A stretch of 40,029 bases of DNA from Candidatus Heritagella gallinarum (GCA_904394685.1 CAJFNK010000061.1:1-40029), one strand, 5' to 3'; positions 13,849 through 22,966 are shown, counted from the stretch's first letter. A program made the numbers and translations. Notes: generated by a model from the letters alone, not told the origin.

Positions 13849-16146
13849 TTACAGGGTTTGCACCTGAATCCCATTTTCATCGGCGGTAACAGCGACAGCG
13901 CTCAGCTCGCCTTCGCCTTTTTCCACGATGACCGAAGCCAGACGATCCTCCACCTTGCGGCGAATGAGGTTCCGCAGGTCACGGGCGCCGCTGCGTCCGC
14001 CAATGGAGTTCTCTGCCAGCCAGCGTGCTGCCTTGTCGTCATAGGTGAGCGTGATTCCCCGCTCCTGAAGCGAACCTACATACTCCTGCATCAGCAGCTT
14101 GGCAATCTCGGTATAATCGTCTACGTCCAGCGGACGGAACACGATGATTTCATCCACACGGCTCAGGAATTCCGGCCGCAGGAATTCTGAAAGCGCCTTC
14201 ATGGCTTTTTCACGGCTGGCATCAGCCTGCGTGCGATTAAAGCCCATGGCAGACTCTTTCTTTTCGCTGCCGGCGTTGGAGGTCATCACGATCACGGTGT
14301 TTTCAAAATTCACATTGCGCCCATGCGCATCTGTGATATGGCCTTCATCCAGAATTTGAAGCAGTATATTCAGCACATCGGGATGCGCCTTTTCGATTTC
14401 GTCAAAAAGCAGAACCGAATAGGGACGGCGGCGGACTTTCTCGGTTACCTGACCCGCCTCATCATAGCCGACATAGCCGGGCGGGGAACCGATGATACGG
14501 CTCACCGAATGTTTCTCCATAAACTCCGACATATCCAGCCGGATGAGGGTTTCGGGGGTGTCAAACAGCTCCTGCGACAACACCTTTACCAGCTCGGTTT
14601 TTCCCACACCGGTGGGGCCTACAAAAATAAACGAAGCAGGGCGGCGGCGGGGGCTTACCTGTACACGGCTGCGGCGAATCGCAGACGCCAGAGCGTCTAC
14701 CGCTTCTTTCTGCCCAATCACCTTGGCGCTGAGGCGCTCCTCCAGCTTTGCCAGCTTTTTCAGTTCGCTTTCCTGAATCCGGCTTGCCGGGATTCCCGTC
14801 CACAGCTCGATGACACGGGCCAAGTCCTGTTCCTCCACCTGAGCGCCCAGTGCGGCCGGCTCCAGCTCTTTGGCCTGCTGCTCCATCCGGGCAATCTCAT
14901 AGCGGGTCTCGGCCAGCTTTTCATAATCCGGCTCTACCCCTTCGGCGGTCAGTCCTTCTTCCTGCGCCCGAAGCTGTTCCAGCTGGAACATAACGGCATC
15001 ATATTCCGCCATGGGCAGGTTGCGAAGGGCTGCACAAGCACAGGCTTCGTCCAACAGGTCGATTGCCTTATCCGGCAAAAAGCGGTCGTTGATGTAGCGC
15101 TCTGCCAGCACCGCTGTGCGGCGGACAATCTGGGGGGACACCTGTACCCGGTGATACTGCTCATAATAGCTCTTAATGCCTTCCAGCATTTCTTCGGTAT
15201 CCTTGAGAGAAGGCTCTGCCACGGTTACCGGCTGGAAGCGGCGCTCAAGCGCTGCGTCTTTTTCGATATATTTGCGGTATTCGGCAAAGGTGGTAGCGCC
15301 GATTACCTGAATCTCGCCTCTGGAAAGCGCCGGCTTGAGGATATTGGCGGCATTCATCGAGCCTTCTGCGTCGCCGGTGCCCACCAGATTGTGAACCTCA
15401 TCGATGAAAAGAATGATATTTCCGTCTGCCTTTACCTCGTCTACCAGCCCTTTGATACGGCTCTCAAACTGTCCCCGGAACTGGGTACCTGCTACCAGAG
15501 CTGTCAGGTCGAGAAGCTGGATTTCTTTCTTTTTCAGCCGGGCAGGAACATCCCCCGAAGCAATGCGGAGTGCCAACCCCTCTGCGATAGCGGTTTTGCC
15601 AACACCGGGCTCACCGATCAAGCAGGGGTTGTTTTTGGTGCGGCGGGAAAGAATCTGCACCACACGATGAATTTCACGGTCACGCCCTATGATGGCGTCC
15701 AGCTCGCCACGTCTGGCCTTGCCGGTGAGGTCGGTGCAGTATGCCTCAATATGCTTGCGCTTATTTTTGCGGTTTTTCTCCGCCCCTTTTTTCTCACGGG
15801 ATTTTGTTTCGGGCTGATTCTGGGCGTTATTTTCCATGCCGCCCATCCCCGGAAAGATATTTTGCAAAAACGACGGGAAGGTTGCCGCCCCACCGGGCAT
15901 AAAGCCATCTTCTTCTCCATCGCCCTCTCCAGAAGCAGGGTCCAGCGCCATCAGGCTGTCCATTTCTTCTGTCATTGCCTCAAGCTGCTCCTCGGTAATC
16001 CCCATTTTTTCCATCAGGTCATTTACCGGTTTGATCCCCAGCTCTTTGGCGCACACCAGGCAAAGCCCCTGTGTATTGGAGGTATCCGTGGACTGGGAAA
16101 TAAAGACTACCGCCGGACGTTTATGGCATCTTGAACATAGTAACAT
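13849..16146 (-). CDS. clpE: ClpE-like Clp ATPase with N-terminal zinc finger
   Basis: HSP100 unfoldase of about 765 residues that would feed proteins to ClpP. The N-terminus is a four-cysteine zinc finger (C-S-R-C at 4-7, C-L-V-C at 29-32), as in ClpE rather than the Clp-N repeat of ClpC. An acidic linker and a basic segment (about 105-135) follow. The first AAA domain has Walker A G-E-P-G-V-G-K-T and Walker B I-L-F-I-D-E. A mid-domain coiled coil follows, then a second AAA domain with G-P-T-G-V-G-K-T. The ATG at 16146 is preferred over a TTG two codons upstream, although its ribosome binding site is weak. No CtsR operator was recognised upstream. Confidence 0.9.
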   Translation of the reverse strand: MLLCSRCHKRPAVVFISQSTDTSNTQGLCLVCAKELGIKPVNDLMEKMGITEEQLEAMTEEMDSLMALDPASGEGDGEEDGFMPGGAATFPSFLQNIFPGMGGMENNAQNQPETKSREKKGAEKNRKNKRKHIEAYCTDLTGKARRGELDAIIGRDREIHRVVQILSRRTKNNPCLIGEPGVGKTAIAEGLALRIASGDVPARLKKKEIQLLDLTALVAGTQFRGQFESRIKGLVDEVKADGNIILFIDEVHNLVGTGDAEGSMNAANILKPALSRGEIQVIGATTFAEYRKYIEKDAALERRFQPVTVAEPSLKDTEEMLEGIKSYYEQYHRVQVSPQIVRRTAVLAERYINDRFLPDKAIDLLDEACACAALRNLPMAEYDAVMFQLEQLRAQEEGLTAEGVEPDYEKLAETRYEIARMEQQAKELEPAALGAQVEEQDLARVIELWTGIPASRIQESELKKLAKLEERLSAKVIGQKEAVDALASAIRRSRVQVSPRRRPASFIFVGPTGVGKTELVKVLSQELFDTPETLIRLDMSEFMEKHSVSRIIGSPPGYVGYDEAGQVTEKVRRRPYSVLLFDEIEKAHPDVLNILLQILDEGHITDAHGRNVNFENTVIVMTSNAGSEKKESAMGFNRTQADASREKAMKALSEFLRPEFLSRVDEIIVFRPLDVDDYTEIAKLLMQEYVGSLQERGITLTYDDKAARWLAENSIGGRSGARDLRNLIRRKVEDRLASVIVEKGEGELSAVAVTADENGIQVQTL

Positions 16147-16189
16147 AGCCAATCATCCAATCTCTGCCGCCGCTGGCAGCTACACTTGC

Positions 16190-16219
16190 GGACTGTCCTG
16201 CGGCCGAATTGGACAGTCC
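16190..16219. other. Perfect inverted repeat upstream of clpE
   Basis: Arms GGACTGTCC (16190-16198) and GGACAGTCC (16211-16219) are separated by 12 bases, in the spacer between pgsA and the clpE-like gene. No T-run follows on the minus strand, so it is not an ordinary terminator. It may be an operator or a leader hairpin of clpE. Confidence 0.45.
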
Positions 16220-16241
16220 CGGCCTTTCTATTTGCTAAAGG

Positions 16242-16910
16242 CTATCTGGAAGAACGGGAACTCCCGTCCTTTTTGGCCTTGATTTCTTTATTGATATCCA
16301 GATTGTCTTTTGGGTTCTCCGAATGGAGAAGCTGCATAAAAATCTGGAAATAACGAACCATTGCATAAATCATGAATGCCGCTGTAATTCCCAGCAGCAC
16401 ATAGGAAATCACGGTTGTGGCCGTCGAATAAAGATGGAATACACCCTCCATCATCACAATCACCACAGCGGAAATATAAAACAGAAATGTTGACACCTTG
16501 CCATACCATTTTGCGGCACAGGGGCGCTTTTTCTTTTTAAGCAGGATGCAGCCTCCTACCAACATTCCCAGCTCTTTGAGGACAAAAATCATCAAAACGG
16601 GAATGAGCACCGGGTGCTTGACGGCCAGACAAACGGCCACCGTCCCCTGTGTCAGCTTATCCGCCAAGGGGTCCAGCATTTTTCCAAGCTCCGTGATCTG
16701 ATTGAATTTTCGGGCAATCATCCCGTCAAAAAGATCACTCAAGCCGGAAAACGCCAGCATCGCTACCGCCCAGAGAAGATTATCCTGTAAGAAAAACCAG
16801 GCAAAAGGGGCGATAACCAGTATCCGCAGAACCGAAAGCAGATTGGGGATCGTCCAGTTCTGGTTCCGGCTCTTATGGTTTTGACTTTGGATCTCACTCA
16901 CTACTAACAT
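16242..16910 (-). CDS. pgsA: CDP-alcohol phosphatidyltransferase (PgsA-like)
   Basis: Integral membrane enzyme of about 222 residues, most likely making phosphatidylglycerophosphate from CDP-diacylglycerol and glycerol 3-phosphate. The family signature is complete: D59, D62-G63, A66-R67, then G76, D80 and D84. Hydrophobic segments follow at about 90-115, 130-155 and 165-190, and the tail is lysine-rich. The ATG at 16910 has its AAGAAG site directly adjacent; a GTG three codons later is spaced better and may be the true start. It lies downstream of cvpA in the same orientation. A cardiolipin synthase of the same fold cannot be excluded. Confidence 0.85.
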   Translation of the reverse strand: MLVVSEIQSQNHKSRNQNWTIPNLLSVLRILVIAPFAWFFLQDNLLWAVAMLAFSGLSDLFDGMIARKFNQITELGKMLDPLADKLTQGTVAVCLAVKHPVLIPVLMIFVLKELGMLVGGCILLKKKKRPCAAKWYGKVSTFLFYISAVVIVMMEGVFHLYSTATTVISYVLLGITAAFMIYAMVRYFQIFMQLLHSENPKDNLDINKEIKAKKDGSSRSSR

Positions 16911-16954
16911 CTTCTTTCATTCCATAACATTTCCTTTTTCGAGTCTGGCAGTCC

Positions 16955-17614
16955 TCAATCCCATAAATAGAGGTAGAACTGATAAATGCGGGAATCATTC
17001 AAAGCCTGCTGCCATTCGGGACTGAACAGATAGGAAAGCACCTGCACGCTGAAGCACAGCAGGAACACGATGACCAGCCCCTGTGCCAATCCAAGCGCTG
17101 ACCCCAGCCCTTTGTCCAGCTGGTTGAGAACCGGCAGACGGAAAATCCGGCTGAGCAGCTCGGAAACGATCCGCAAAATCACCAGCAGGATCACAAAAAT
17201 CACCAGTGAGAAAAGGGATTTCAGCACAGAAATAATCACCGGCGCCATCACCGCCACCGCCGCTTCGGCAGCCGAACCGGTTGCATTGGCAATTGCGCTG
17301 TTAAGCGTATCAGCCGTTACCCCATAAAAATTCAGAGCGCCAGTAAACAGCTCTGGAAGTGCGGAAAGCGCTGCTTCGGCGCCGTTTCCCGACGACGATG
17401 TGGCAAGAGATTCTGTAATCTGACGAACCATCGGCTCCCGCAGCACCTCATAATAAAAGCCATGCGCTACAATCCCGCTAAACCAGGTGGCAATAATCAA
17501 GGCCGCAACCGTTGCCGCAAGGTCAAACACGGAACGGAAAAATCCCCGCTTCATGCCAAAATAAAACCCCAGCAGAATCACCAGCAAAAACAGGATATCC
17601 ACTACAATTCCCAT
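16955..17614 (-). CDS. cvpA: CvpA family membrane protein
   Basis: Protein of 219 residues with four predicted hydrophobic segments (about 3-20, 28-47, 105-140 and 155-195) and the N-terminal G-F-Y-F-G-M-K-R-G-F-F motif typical of CvpA proteins. The family's role is not settled; it is linked to envelope integrity and, in other bacteria, to colicin V production. The ATG at 17614 lies six bases after AGAAGG, while a GTG two codons upstream touches that site. It is transcribed from a promoter at 17686-17714 and followed by pgsA. Confidence 0.85.
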   Translation of the reverse strand: MGIVVDILFLLVILLGFYFGMKRGFFRSVFDLAATVAALIIATWFSGIVAHGFYYEVLREPMVRQITESLATSSSGNGAEAALSALPELFTGALNFYGVTADTLNSAIANATGSAAEAAVAVMAPVIISVLKSLFSLVIFVILLVILRIVSELLSRIFRLPVLNQLDKGLGSALGLAQGLVIVFLLCFSVQVLSYLFSPEWQQALNDSRIYQFYLYLWD

Positions 17615-17685
17615 ATTCACCCTTCTTTCTCCTCAATCAGACATATTTCCTGCTACACAAACAAAGTTTTGGGAAATATGCTATT

Positions 17686-17714
17686 ACTATATCATAAAGC
17701 CCCTTCTCAAACAA
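17686..17714 (-). promoter_or_regulatory. Promoter of cvpA-pgsA
   Basis: On the minus strand, TTGTTT (complement of 17709-17714) is followed after 17 bases by TATAGT (complement of 17686-17691). It lies about 70 bases upstream of cvpA. Confidence 0.65.
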
Positions 17715-17761
17715 GTTACGGGAGTGTAAACAACCTTAAATTTTCTGTAAATTTCCCGAAA

Positions 17762-19000
17762 TCATCCAATTTTCTGCTGCCGGACCTCGCTCACGCCCAG
17801 CAAATACACCTGGCTTTCATCCATCAGGGCAATAGCACGGACATCTCCTCCCACCTGACAGGTTCCCAAACTCTTGCCGGTTCCGGAAGAAAACGCCTCT
17901 ACCTGTCCGCCGGAAAGGACAGCCAGCGTTTCACCATAAATAGAGACCGATTTTACGCTGCTGGAAACCTCCAGCTGCGTTGCCGGTTTGGCAGTCCCAC
18001 GAAACTCCAACACCGTACAGGCGCCCGAAATCGAATGGCTGGAAACCGAAAGCAGTACACGGGAACCTTCCAGGTGATAGGCGGTGAGCTGTTTTCCGCC
18101 ATAATCATATTCCTCCATAGCGCCGCTGCCTGCATCTACCCACAGGGTTTTCTGGTCGCCAACCGCACAGATTTTATTCCCGCTCCACTGAGCCTCCAGA
18201 ATCATAGTATCCGCTGCGGAAAGCGTATATACCGGTTTTTCCTGATTGAAGTCAAAAACATACAGGGTAGACACCAACCCGCCGTCTTTGGCCGACACTC
18301 CTGCGGCAAAGCCCTTGGTTCCGCTGCTGTTGAGCGCCACAGCGGTAATGTAAGACTGGCTGAAATCATATTCATATTGTACCGAGCCATCCCGGAGATA
18401 TACAGTCAATCGGGACGCATAATCCTCCGCCTGGGTGACAAGGGCAAAACGGCCATCCGCCGAAAGCGCACCCGTTACAATTTTTTCTTCGGTGTTTTCC
18501 CGAATCAGGCTCCGGGTATGGGTTTCCAGCTGATACCCGGTTCCTCCGATACTGTATACCAGGAATCTCCCTCCCGCCTGCCGGACTGCCGGCTGGCTGC
18601 ACGCATGCTGTACCGAAAGGGTTTCCTTTCCCGTAGAGTTCCAGGCAGTCAGAGCCGTGTTGCTCACCACCACCGCTTCTTTATCCACCGAGAGGAAATT
18701 GCCCGCTTCGGTTTCGCCGCCGGGAATGGAAACCGGATACCCATCTCCAACACCCATTCCCACCAGACGAGCCTGGAACCAGTCGGAGATATTTTCTACC
18801 GTCAGGTTTTCCCGATTGAACCACCACACCAGCGCCAATACGGTTGCCAGCAGAATCAGGCTCACCCGATAGATCCAGCGTGGAACCCGCTGCGCCTTTT
18901 TCTTTTGTGGGCGGCTTTTTTTCTTATTTTTCAGCAGGTTGATTTCTTCATCGTCCCCATGCTCCTGAAAAGATGGAAACCGCTTTCCCTTATGTTCCAC
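17762..19000 (-). CDS. DUF5711-like membrane-anchored beta-propeller protein
   Basis: Protein of 412 residues with a basic, lysine-rich cytoplasmic N-terminus and one transmembrane segment at about 43-61. The large extracytoplasmic part is made of short repeated beta strands (for example S-A-D-G-R-F-A-L-V and L-N-S-S-G-T-K-G-F-A), like a WD40 or quinoprotein-type propeller. It matches the DUF5711 layout common next to cvpA in Oscillospiraceae; no function is known. The start is GTG 19000, seven bases after GGAGG. It precedes cvpA, which has its own promoter in the 147-base gap. Confidence 0.7.
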   Translation of the reverse strand: MEHKGKRFPSFQEHGDDEEINLLKNKKKSRPQKKKAQRVPRWIYRVSLILLATVLALVWWFNRENLTVENISDWFQARLVGMGVGDGYPVSIPGGETEAGNFLSVDKEAVVVSNTALTAWNSTGKETLSVQHACSQPAVRQAGGRFLVYSIGGTGYQLETHTRSLIRENTEEKIVTGALSADGRFALVTQAEDYASRLTVYLRDGSVQYEYDFSQSYITAVALNSSGTKGFAAGVSAKDGGLVSTLYVFDFNQEKPVYTLSAADTMILEAQWSGNKICAVGDQKTLWVDAGSGAMEEYDYGGKQLTAYHLEGSRVLLSVSSHSISGACTVLEFRGTAKPATQLEVSSSVKSVSIYGETLAVLSGGQVEAFSSGTGKSLGTCQVGGDVRAIALMDESQVYLLGVSEVRQQKIG

Positions 19001-19060
19001 TGTGGCACCTCCAATTCATTCCTGACTGTATATTTACAAAAATATCTACTAATAGTATTT

Positions 19061-19831
19061 TTATCTTTCAAAATTCGGCAAGGTAATGCCCTCATAAAAC
19101 ACCTGATCCAGACATAATCCGCACGCCGGAGCTGTTGGGCCCGCTTTCTTCCGGTCAAGTGCCGCCAAAATCCCCGGCATATCTTCCGGCTGGAATTTTC
19201 CCTGCGCCACCCGGAGCATGGTTCCCACCAAAATCCGAACCATATTATAGAGGAAGCCATCTGCCGCCACCCGATAGGTGACCAGATTCCCCTCCCGGCT
19301 CCACTCGGACTTGGTAATCGTGCGGGTCATGTCGCCCCGCTCCCGGCTGTCGATGGTGCAAAAGGAAGTGAAGTCGTGGCTGCCCACAAAATAGGCCGCC
19401 GCCTGATTGAGCTTTTCCAGCTCCAACGGATACCAGTAGTGCAGCGCCCGGTCACGCAAAAAAGGCGAGCGAACCGGATGATTCCAGATGGAATAGACAT
19501 ATTCCTTGCCTTTGCAGGAATATCGGGCGTGAAAATCCAAGGGAACCTCCCGGCAATCCAGCACCGCCATATCAGCGGGAAGAAAATGGTTCAGCGCCCC
19601 CTGAAGCCGCTGGCAGGGGATACTGCTGTCCAGCTGCATGCTGATACAAAACTGCCGGGCGTGAACGCCGGTATCCGTGCGGCTGCAGCCCTTGAGGGAA
19701 GGGCGCTCCGAAAGGATTTTATACAAAGCCTCCTGAAACACCTGCTGGACAGAAATGGCGTTCTGCTGCACCTGCCAGCCGTGATATCCGGAGCCGTCAT
19801 AACAAAGGGTAATCAGTACGTTGCGGGACAT
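19061..19831 (-). CDS. truA: tRNA pseudouridine(38-40) synthase
   Basis: TruA of 256 residues, which converts uridines 38-40 of many tRNA anticodon arms to pseudouridine. The N-terminus I-T-L-C-Y-D-G-S-G-Y-H-G-W-Q is diagnostic, and the catalytic aspartate (D53) lies in S-R-T-D-T-G-V-H-A. The later F-C-T and D-G-F-L-Y-N-M-V-R-I motifs are present. The ATG at 19831 follows GAAAGGAGAA. The frame stays open further upstream only because it runs into repeat copy E, so the longer version is an artefact. DUF5711 follows 60 bases downstream. Confidence 0.95.
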   Translation of the reverse strand: MSRNVLITLCYDGSGYHGWQVQQNAISVQQVFQEALYKILSERPSLKGCSRTDTGVHARQFCISMQLDSSIPCQRLQGALNHFLPADMAVLDCREVPLDFHARYSCKGKEYVYSIWNHPVRSPFLRDRALHYWYPLELEKLNQAAAYFVGSHDFTSFCTIDSRERGDMTRTITKSEWSREGNLVTYRVAADGFLYNMVRILVGTMLRVAQGKFQPEDMPGILAALDRKKAGPTAPACGLCLDQVFYEGITLPNFER

Positions 19832-19899
19832 GGGATTCTCCTTTCGGAAAAAATTGGAATCATCTGTAAAGGCGCACCTATGTGTGCGCCCGCTTCTTT

Positions 19900-20064
19900 T
19901 AGGGCGTTTCTGAAAACAAAGAAATTGAAGAATTTTCCACAAGCAATAGGCAGATACAAGGCAAAAAACGCAGGAATCCTTGATGGATTCCAAGTTTTTT
20001 TAACGCAGTAGCTGTCATTGATTGTAGGAAAAGACGATAATTTCGACTTTTCAGATAGCCCCTA
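19900..20064 (+). repeat. MITE-like repeat, copy E (165 bp)
   Basis: Full-length copy with TA at both edges and the GGAATCC-TTGAT-GGATTCC hairpin, nearly identical to copy D. Its right-edge TA is part of the stop codon (TAG on the minus strand, 20062-20064) of the pyrophosphatase-like gene. A GGCGCAC/GTGCGCC hairpin (19871-19890) lies just outside its left edge, in the truA upstream region. Confidence 0.9.
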
Positions 20065-20409
20065 GCTGCGCCTGATGAAAAGAGCTTTCATCCCGGAAGT
20101 ACGGTTATGCAGCTGGTAAATCAGTTGTTTTTCCTCCTCCGTACATCCTATCAATAACTTTATTTCGGAATCTCGCTTATAAAGATCCACAATACACAGC
20201 AGGGCATCCAGCTGCTTTTTTTCATCTGTACCGACCCATACATCGATTCCGGCGCCATCCATAGAAGAAGTCCCCTCTAAATAGCCATAATCTACCGGGT
20301 ACACAAAGTCGGGCCAGCGTGGGTGAGTTGAGCCTTTGGGGCGGTCGATTATGATGACAGACTGCTCCACCAGCGTGTCCACTGCATCCCAAAATTCCTG
20401 ATTGTTCAT
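20062..20409 (-). CDS. Short inorganic-pyrophosphatase-like protein
   Basis: Protein of 115 residues resembling a compact class I pyrophosphatase core. Y-P-V-D-Y-G-Y-L-E-G-T (about 38-48) and D-G-A-G-I-D-V-W-V-G (about 52-61) match the Y-P-x-N-Y-G-Y and D-G-D-P-x-D-V motifs. It is much shorter than true class I enzymes (about 170 residues) and lacks most of their metal-binding aspartates, so activity is uncertain. Its ending (M-K-A-L-F-I-R-R) looks complete. The stop codon is supplied by the edge of repeat copy E. It lies 23 bases after ecfT in the same direction, with GAGAGGA before the ATG. Confidence 0.65.
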   Translation of the reverse strand: MNNQEFWDAVDTLVEQSVIIIDRPKGSTHPRWPDFVYPVDYGYLEGTSSMDGAGIDVWVGTDEKKQLDALLCIVDLYKRDSEIKLLIGCTEEEKQLIYQLHNRTSGMKALFIRRS

Positions 20410-20432
20410 AGATCTGATTCCTCTCAGCTCTC

Positions 20433-21245
20433 TTATGCCAGCGCCGGCAGGAAAATATCTCCCACCACTACACCGGCCAGAACCAATGTCACCACGATGA
20501 TCGCAACAACATCCCGTCCTGTCATATGAAGCTGCTTCATTTTGGTCGGCGTTACCCGGCTGTTATAGCAGCGGCACTCCATGGCCATGGCCAGGTCATA
20601 TGCCCGGCGGAAAGCCGACACAAACAGCGGAATCAAAATCGGGATCAGCGCTTTGACACGCTGCATCAGCCCGCCGCTCTCCATGTCAGCGCCTCTGGCT
20701 TTCTGGGCGCTCATGATTTTATCGGTTTCTTCCAGCAAGGTGGGAACAAACCGCAATGCAATAGTCATCATCATGGCAATATCGTGTACCGGCACCCGCA
20801 GCAGCTTGAGCGGCTTCATCAGCCGTTCCATAGCGTCGGTGAGCTGCGTGGGCGAGGTGGTAAATGTGAGAATCGAGCTGCACAAAATCAGCGCTGTAAT
20901 CCGCAGCGCAATAAAGATACAGCGATAAATGCCGTTCATGGTGATCTGCATGATTCCCCATTGAAAAATCGGCTCGCCGGTTCCATAGAACAGGTTGAGA
21001 ATGGAGGTAAACGCCACGATAAACAAAATGGCCTTGATGCTTTTCAAATACATCTTAACCGGCACGCCGGAAAGCAGCATCCCGGCCAACACCAGCGCCA
21101 CCACCAGCCCCATGGAAACAAAATTAAACGCCACAAAGATGAATACGATGGCGGCCAGCACCATCACCATCTTGACACGGGGGTCCAGCCGGTGAAGAAT
21201 GGAGCGTCCCGGAAAATACTGGCCTAATGTGATATCACTGAGCAT
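20433..21245 (-). CDS. ecfT: ECF transporter transmembrane component EcfT
   Basis: Scaffold membrane protein of 270 residues that couples the two ECF ATPases to interchangeable vitamin-binding S components. It begins with the typical L-G-Q-Y-F-P-G-R-S-I-L-H-R-L-D-P-R-V-K and has about six hydrophobic segments. The two coupling motifs are A-R-G (in A-Q-K-A-R-G-A-D) and the later M-E-C-R-C-Y, a common variant of A-R-G in group II modules. It overlaps the end of ecfA2 by 11 bases, indicating coupling. No S component is adjacent; one lies at 37.5 kb. Confidence 0.93.
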   Translation of the reverse strand: MLSDITLGQYFPGRSILHRLDPRVKMVMVLAAIVFIFVAFNFVSMGLVVALVLAGMLLSGVPVKMYLKSIKAILFIVAFTSILNLFYGTGEPIFQWGIMQITMNGIYRCIFIALRITALILCSSILTFTTSPTQLTDAMERLMKPLKLLRVPVHDIAMMMTIALRFVPTLLEETDKIMSAQKARGADMESGGLMQRVKALIPILIPLFVSAFRRAYDLAMAMECRCYNSRVTPTKMKQLHMTGRDVVAIIVVTLVLAGVVVGDIFLPALA

Positions 21246-22113
21246 TTTCGTCCGCCTCCTTTTTTCTCACCAGTGGGAGCAGTTCTTTGATCGCCTGTTC
21301 CAGCGTCAGCACACCCGAAGGTACCGGGCAGCCCATGGAACGCAGGCGGGTCATGATGGCTGTGACCTGCGGGACACGCAGTCCCATGGTTTCCAGCTCG
21401 GAGCTTCTTGCGAACACATTGGGCGTGGTGTCAAACATGGCAGCCTTGCCCTTGTTCATCACCAGCACCCGGTCGGCGGTACGGGCGATATCTTCCATAC
21501 TGTGGGAAACCAGCAGCACGGTGTTTTTCCGGTGCTGATGATAGCTGCCAATCTGCGCCAGCAGCACATCCCGGCCTTTTGGGTCGAGGCCGGCGGCAGG
21601 CTCGTCCAACACCAGCACATCCGGGTCCATGGCAATCACACCGGCAATCGCCACCCGGCGCTTTTCGCCGCCAGAAAGCTCAAACGGGGACTTTTCCCAC
21701 AGGGAAGGCTTGAGCCCGGTAAATTCGGCGGCCTCTTTTGCCTTTTCCAGCGCTTCTTCGTCAGAAAGCCCCTTGTTTTTGGGGCCAAAAGCGATATCTT
21801 TTAACACCGTTTCTTCAAAAAGCTGGTATTCCGGGTATTGGAACACCATGCCCACCTGAAAGCGCACAGCACGGATTTTTTTCGGCTCCGCCCAGATATC
21901 CTTTCCGTAAAGCAGGATTTTGCCGGAGGTGGGGCGCAGCAGGCCATTGAGCTGCTGGATCAGCGTGGATTTGCCGCTGCCGGTGTGTCCGATCACCCCG
22001 ACAAACTCCCCTTCCTCAATCGAAAGGTTCACATGATCTACGGCAGTACGGGCAAAAGGGGAACCCGGACTGTATACATAGGTCAGATCCTGTGTTTCCA
22101 ATACGGCTGCCAT
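21235..22113 (-). CDS. ecfA2: ECF transporter ATP-binding protein EcfA2
   Basis: ABC ATPase of 292 residues, second ATPase of the ECF module. Walker A is G-H-T-G-S-G-K-S-T, the signature motif is L-S-G-G-E-K-R-R-V-A and Walker B is L-V-L-D-E-P, followed by the H-loop V-S-H-S-M. The Q-loop context Q-Y-P-E-Y-Q-L-F is typical of EcfA2. The ATG at 22113 follows AAGGAG, while the open frame extends 14 codons further into ecfA1 without a site. It begins four bases after the ecfA1 stop. Confidence 0.94.
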   Translation of the reverse strand: MAAVLETQDLTYVYSPGSPFARTAVDHVNLSIEEGEFVGVIGHTGSGKSTLIQQLNGLLRPTSGKILLYGKDIWAEPKKIRAVRFQVGMVFQYPEYQLFEETVLKDIAFGPKNKGLSDEEALEKAKEAAEFTGLKPSLWEKSPFELSGGEKRRVAIAGVIAMDPDVLVLDEPAAGLDPKGRDVLLAQIGSYHQHRKNTVLLVSHSMEDIARTADRVLVMNKGKAAMFDTTPNVFARSSELETMGLRVPQVTAIMTRLRSMGCPVPSGVLTLEQAIKELLPLVRKKEADENAQ

Positions 22114-22117
22114 AGAC

Positions 22118-22966
22118 TCACTCCTTTCTGATGAGGGCATACAGGGCGCCCACACATTCTTCTTCGTTCAAAATCCCGTCCGGGATGCCGCAGCCATAGG
22201 AGCGCAGCCGGTAGGCCAGCTCGGTGGCCTGCGGCACGTCCAGATGGTGCTGCTTTAAAAGCTCTACCTGCGAGAAAACTTCCCGTGGCGTGCCTTCGAT
22301 GAGGATATCCCCCTCATCCATGACCACCACACGGCCAGCCTGCACAGCCTCGTCCATATAATGGGTGATGAGGATGATGGTAATGCCCTTCTCCCGGTTC
22401 AGTTTGTGGATGGTTTCCATCACTTCGTCACGTCCCCGTGGGTCCAACATGGCGGTAGGCTCGTCCAGCACAATGCAGTCCGGCTCCATGGCGATGATAC
22501 CAGCGATGGCAACCCGCTGCTTTTGTCCGCCGGAAAGCTTATAGGGGGCATTTTCCCGATATTCATACATGTCCACCGCTTTGAGAGCCTCATCTACCCG
22601 GCGGCGGATCTCCTTAGGCTCAATCCCCAGATTTTCGGGGCCAAACGCCACGTCCTCCTCCACGATGCTGGCAACCAGCTGGTTATCCGGGTTCTGCTGC
22701 ACCAGACCCACACGGCGGCGAACCTCATAAATAGTTTCTTCGTTGGCGGTGTCCATGCCATCCACGGTCACTTTGCCCTGGGTGGGCAGGAGCATCCCGT
22801 TAAAAAGCTTGGCCATGGTGGATTTGCCGCAGCCGTTATGACCCAGCAGCGCCACAAATTCGCCTTTTTTGATTTCCAGAGTGACGCCGTGCAAAACCTC
22901 CCGTGGCAGCTCGCCCTCGGCGGGTTCATATGCAAAATGCACCTTGTCCGCTTTGATAAATTCCAT
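22118..22966 (-). CDS. ecfA1: ECF transporter ATP-binding protein EcfA1
   Basis: ABC ATPase of 282 residues, first ATPase of the ECF module. Walker A is G-H-N-G-C-G-K-S-T, the signature motif [10 protein letters not shown], Walker B I-V-L-D-E-P, and the H-loop I-T-H-Y-M. The Q-N-P-D-N-Q-L-V segment is characteristic of EcfA1. The ATG follows GAAAGGAG. The gene order A1-A2-T is the usual group II arrangement in Firmicutes. Confidence 0.94.
   Translation of the reverse strand: MEFIKADKVHFAYEPAEGELPREVLHGVTLEIKKGEFVALLGHNGCGKSTMAKLFNGMLLPTQGKVTVDGMDTANEETIYEVRRRVGLVQQNPDNQLVASIVEEDVAFGPENLGIEPKEIRRRVDEALKAVDMYEYRENAPYKLSGGQKQRVAIAGIIAMEPDCIVLDEPTAMLDPRGRDEVMETIHKLNREKGITIILITHYMDEAVQAGRVVVMDEGDILIEGTPREVFSQVELLKQHHLDVPQATELAYRLRSYGCGIPDGILNEEECVGALYALIRKE

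Noticed and set aside
14323..16134. 603-codon open frame on the strand opposite the ClpE-like gene
   Set aside because: It mirrors clpE codons, has no recognisable domain or ribosome binding site, and is expected from GC-rich third positions. Similar long antisense frames over glmM, purM, ldh and the ABC-F gene were dropped for the same reason.
19832..19993. N-terminal extension of truA
   Set aside because: The extra codons fall in repeat copy E, and conserved TruA sequence with a good ribosome binding site begins at 19831.
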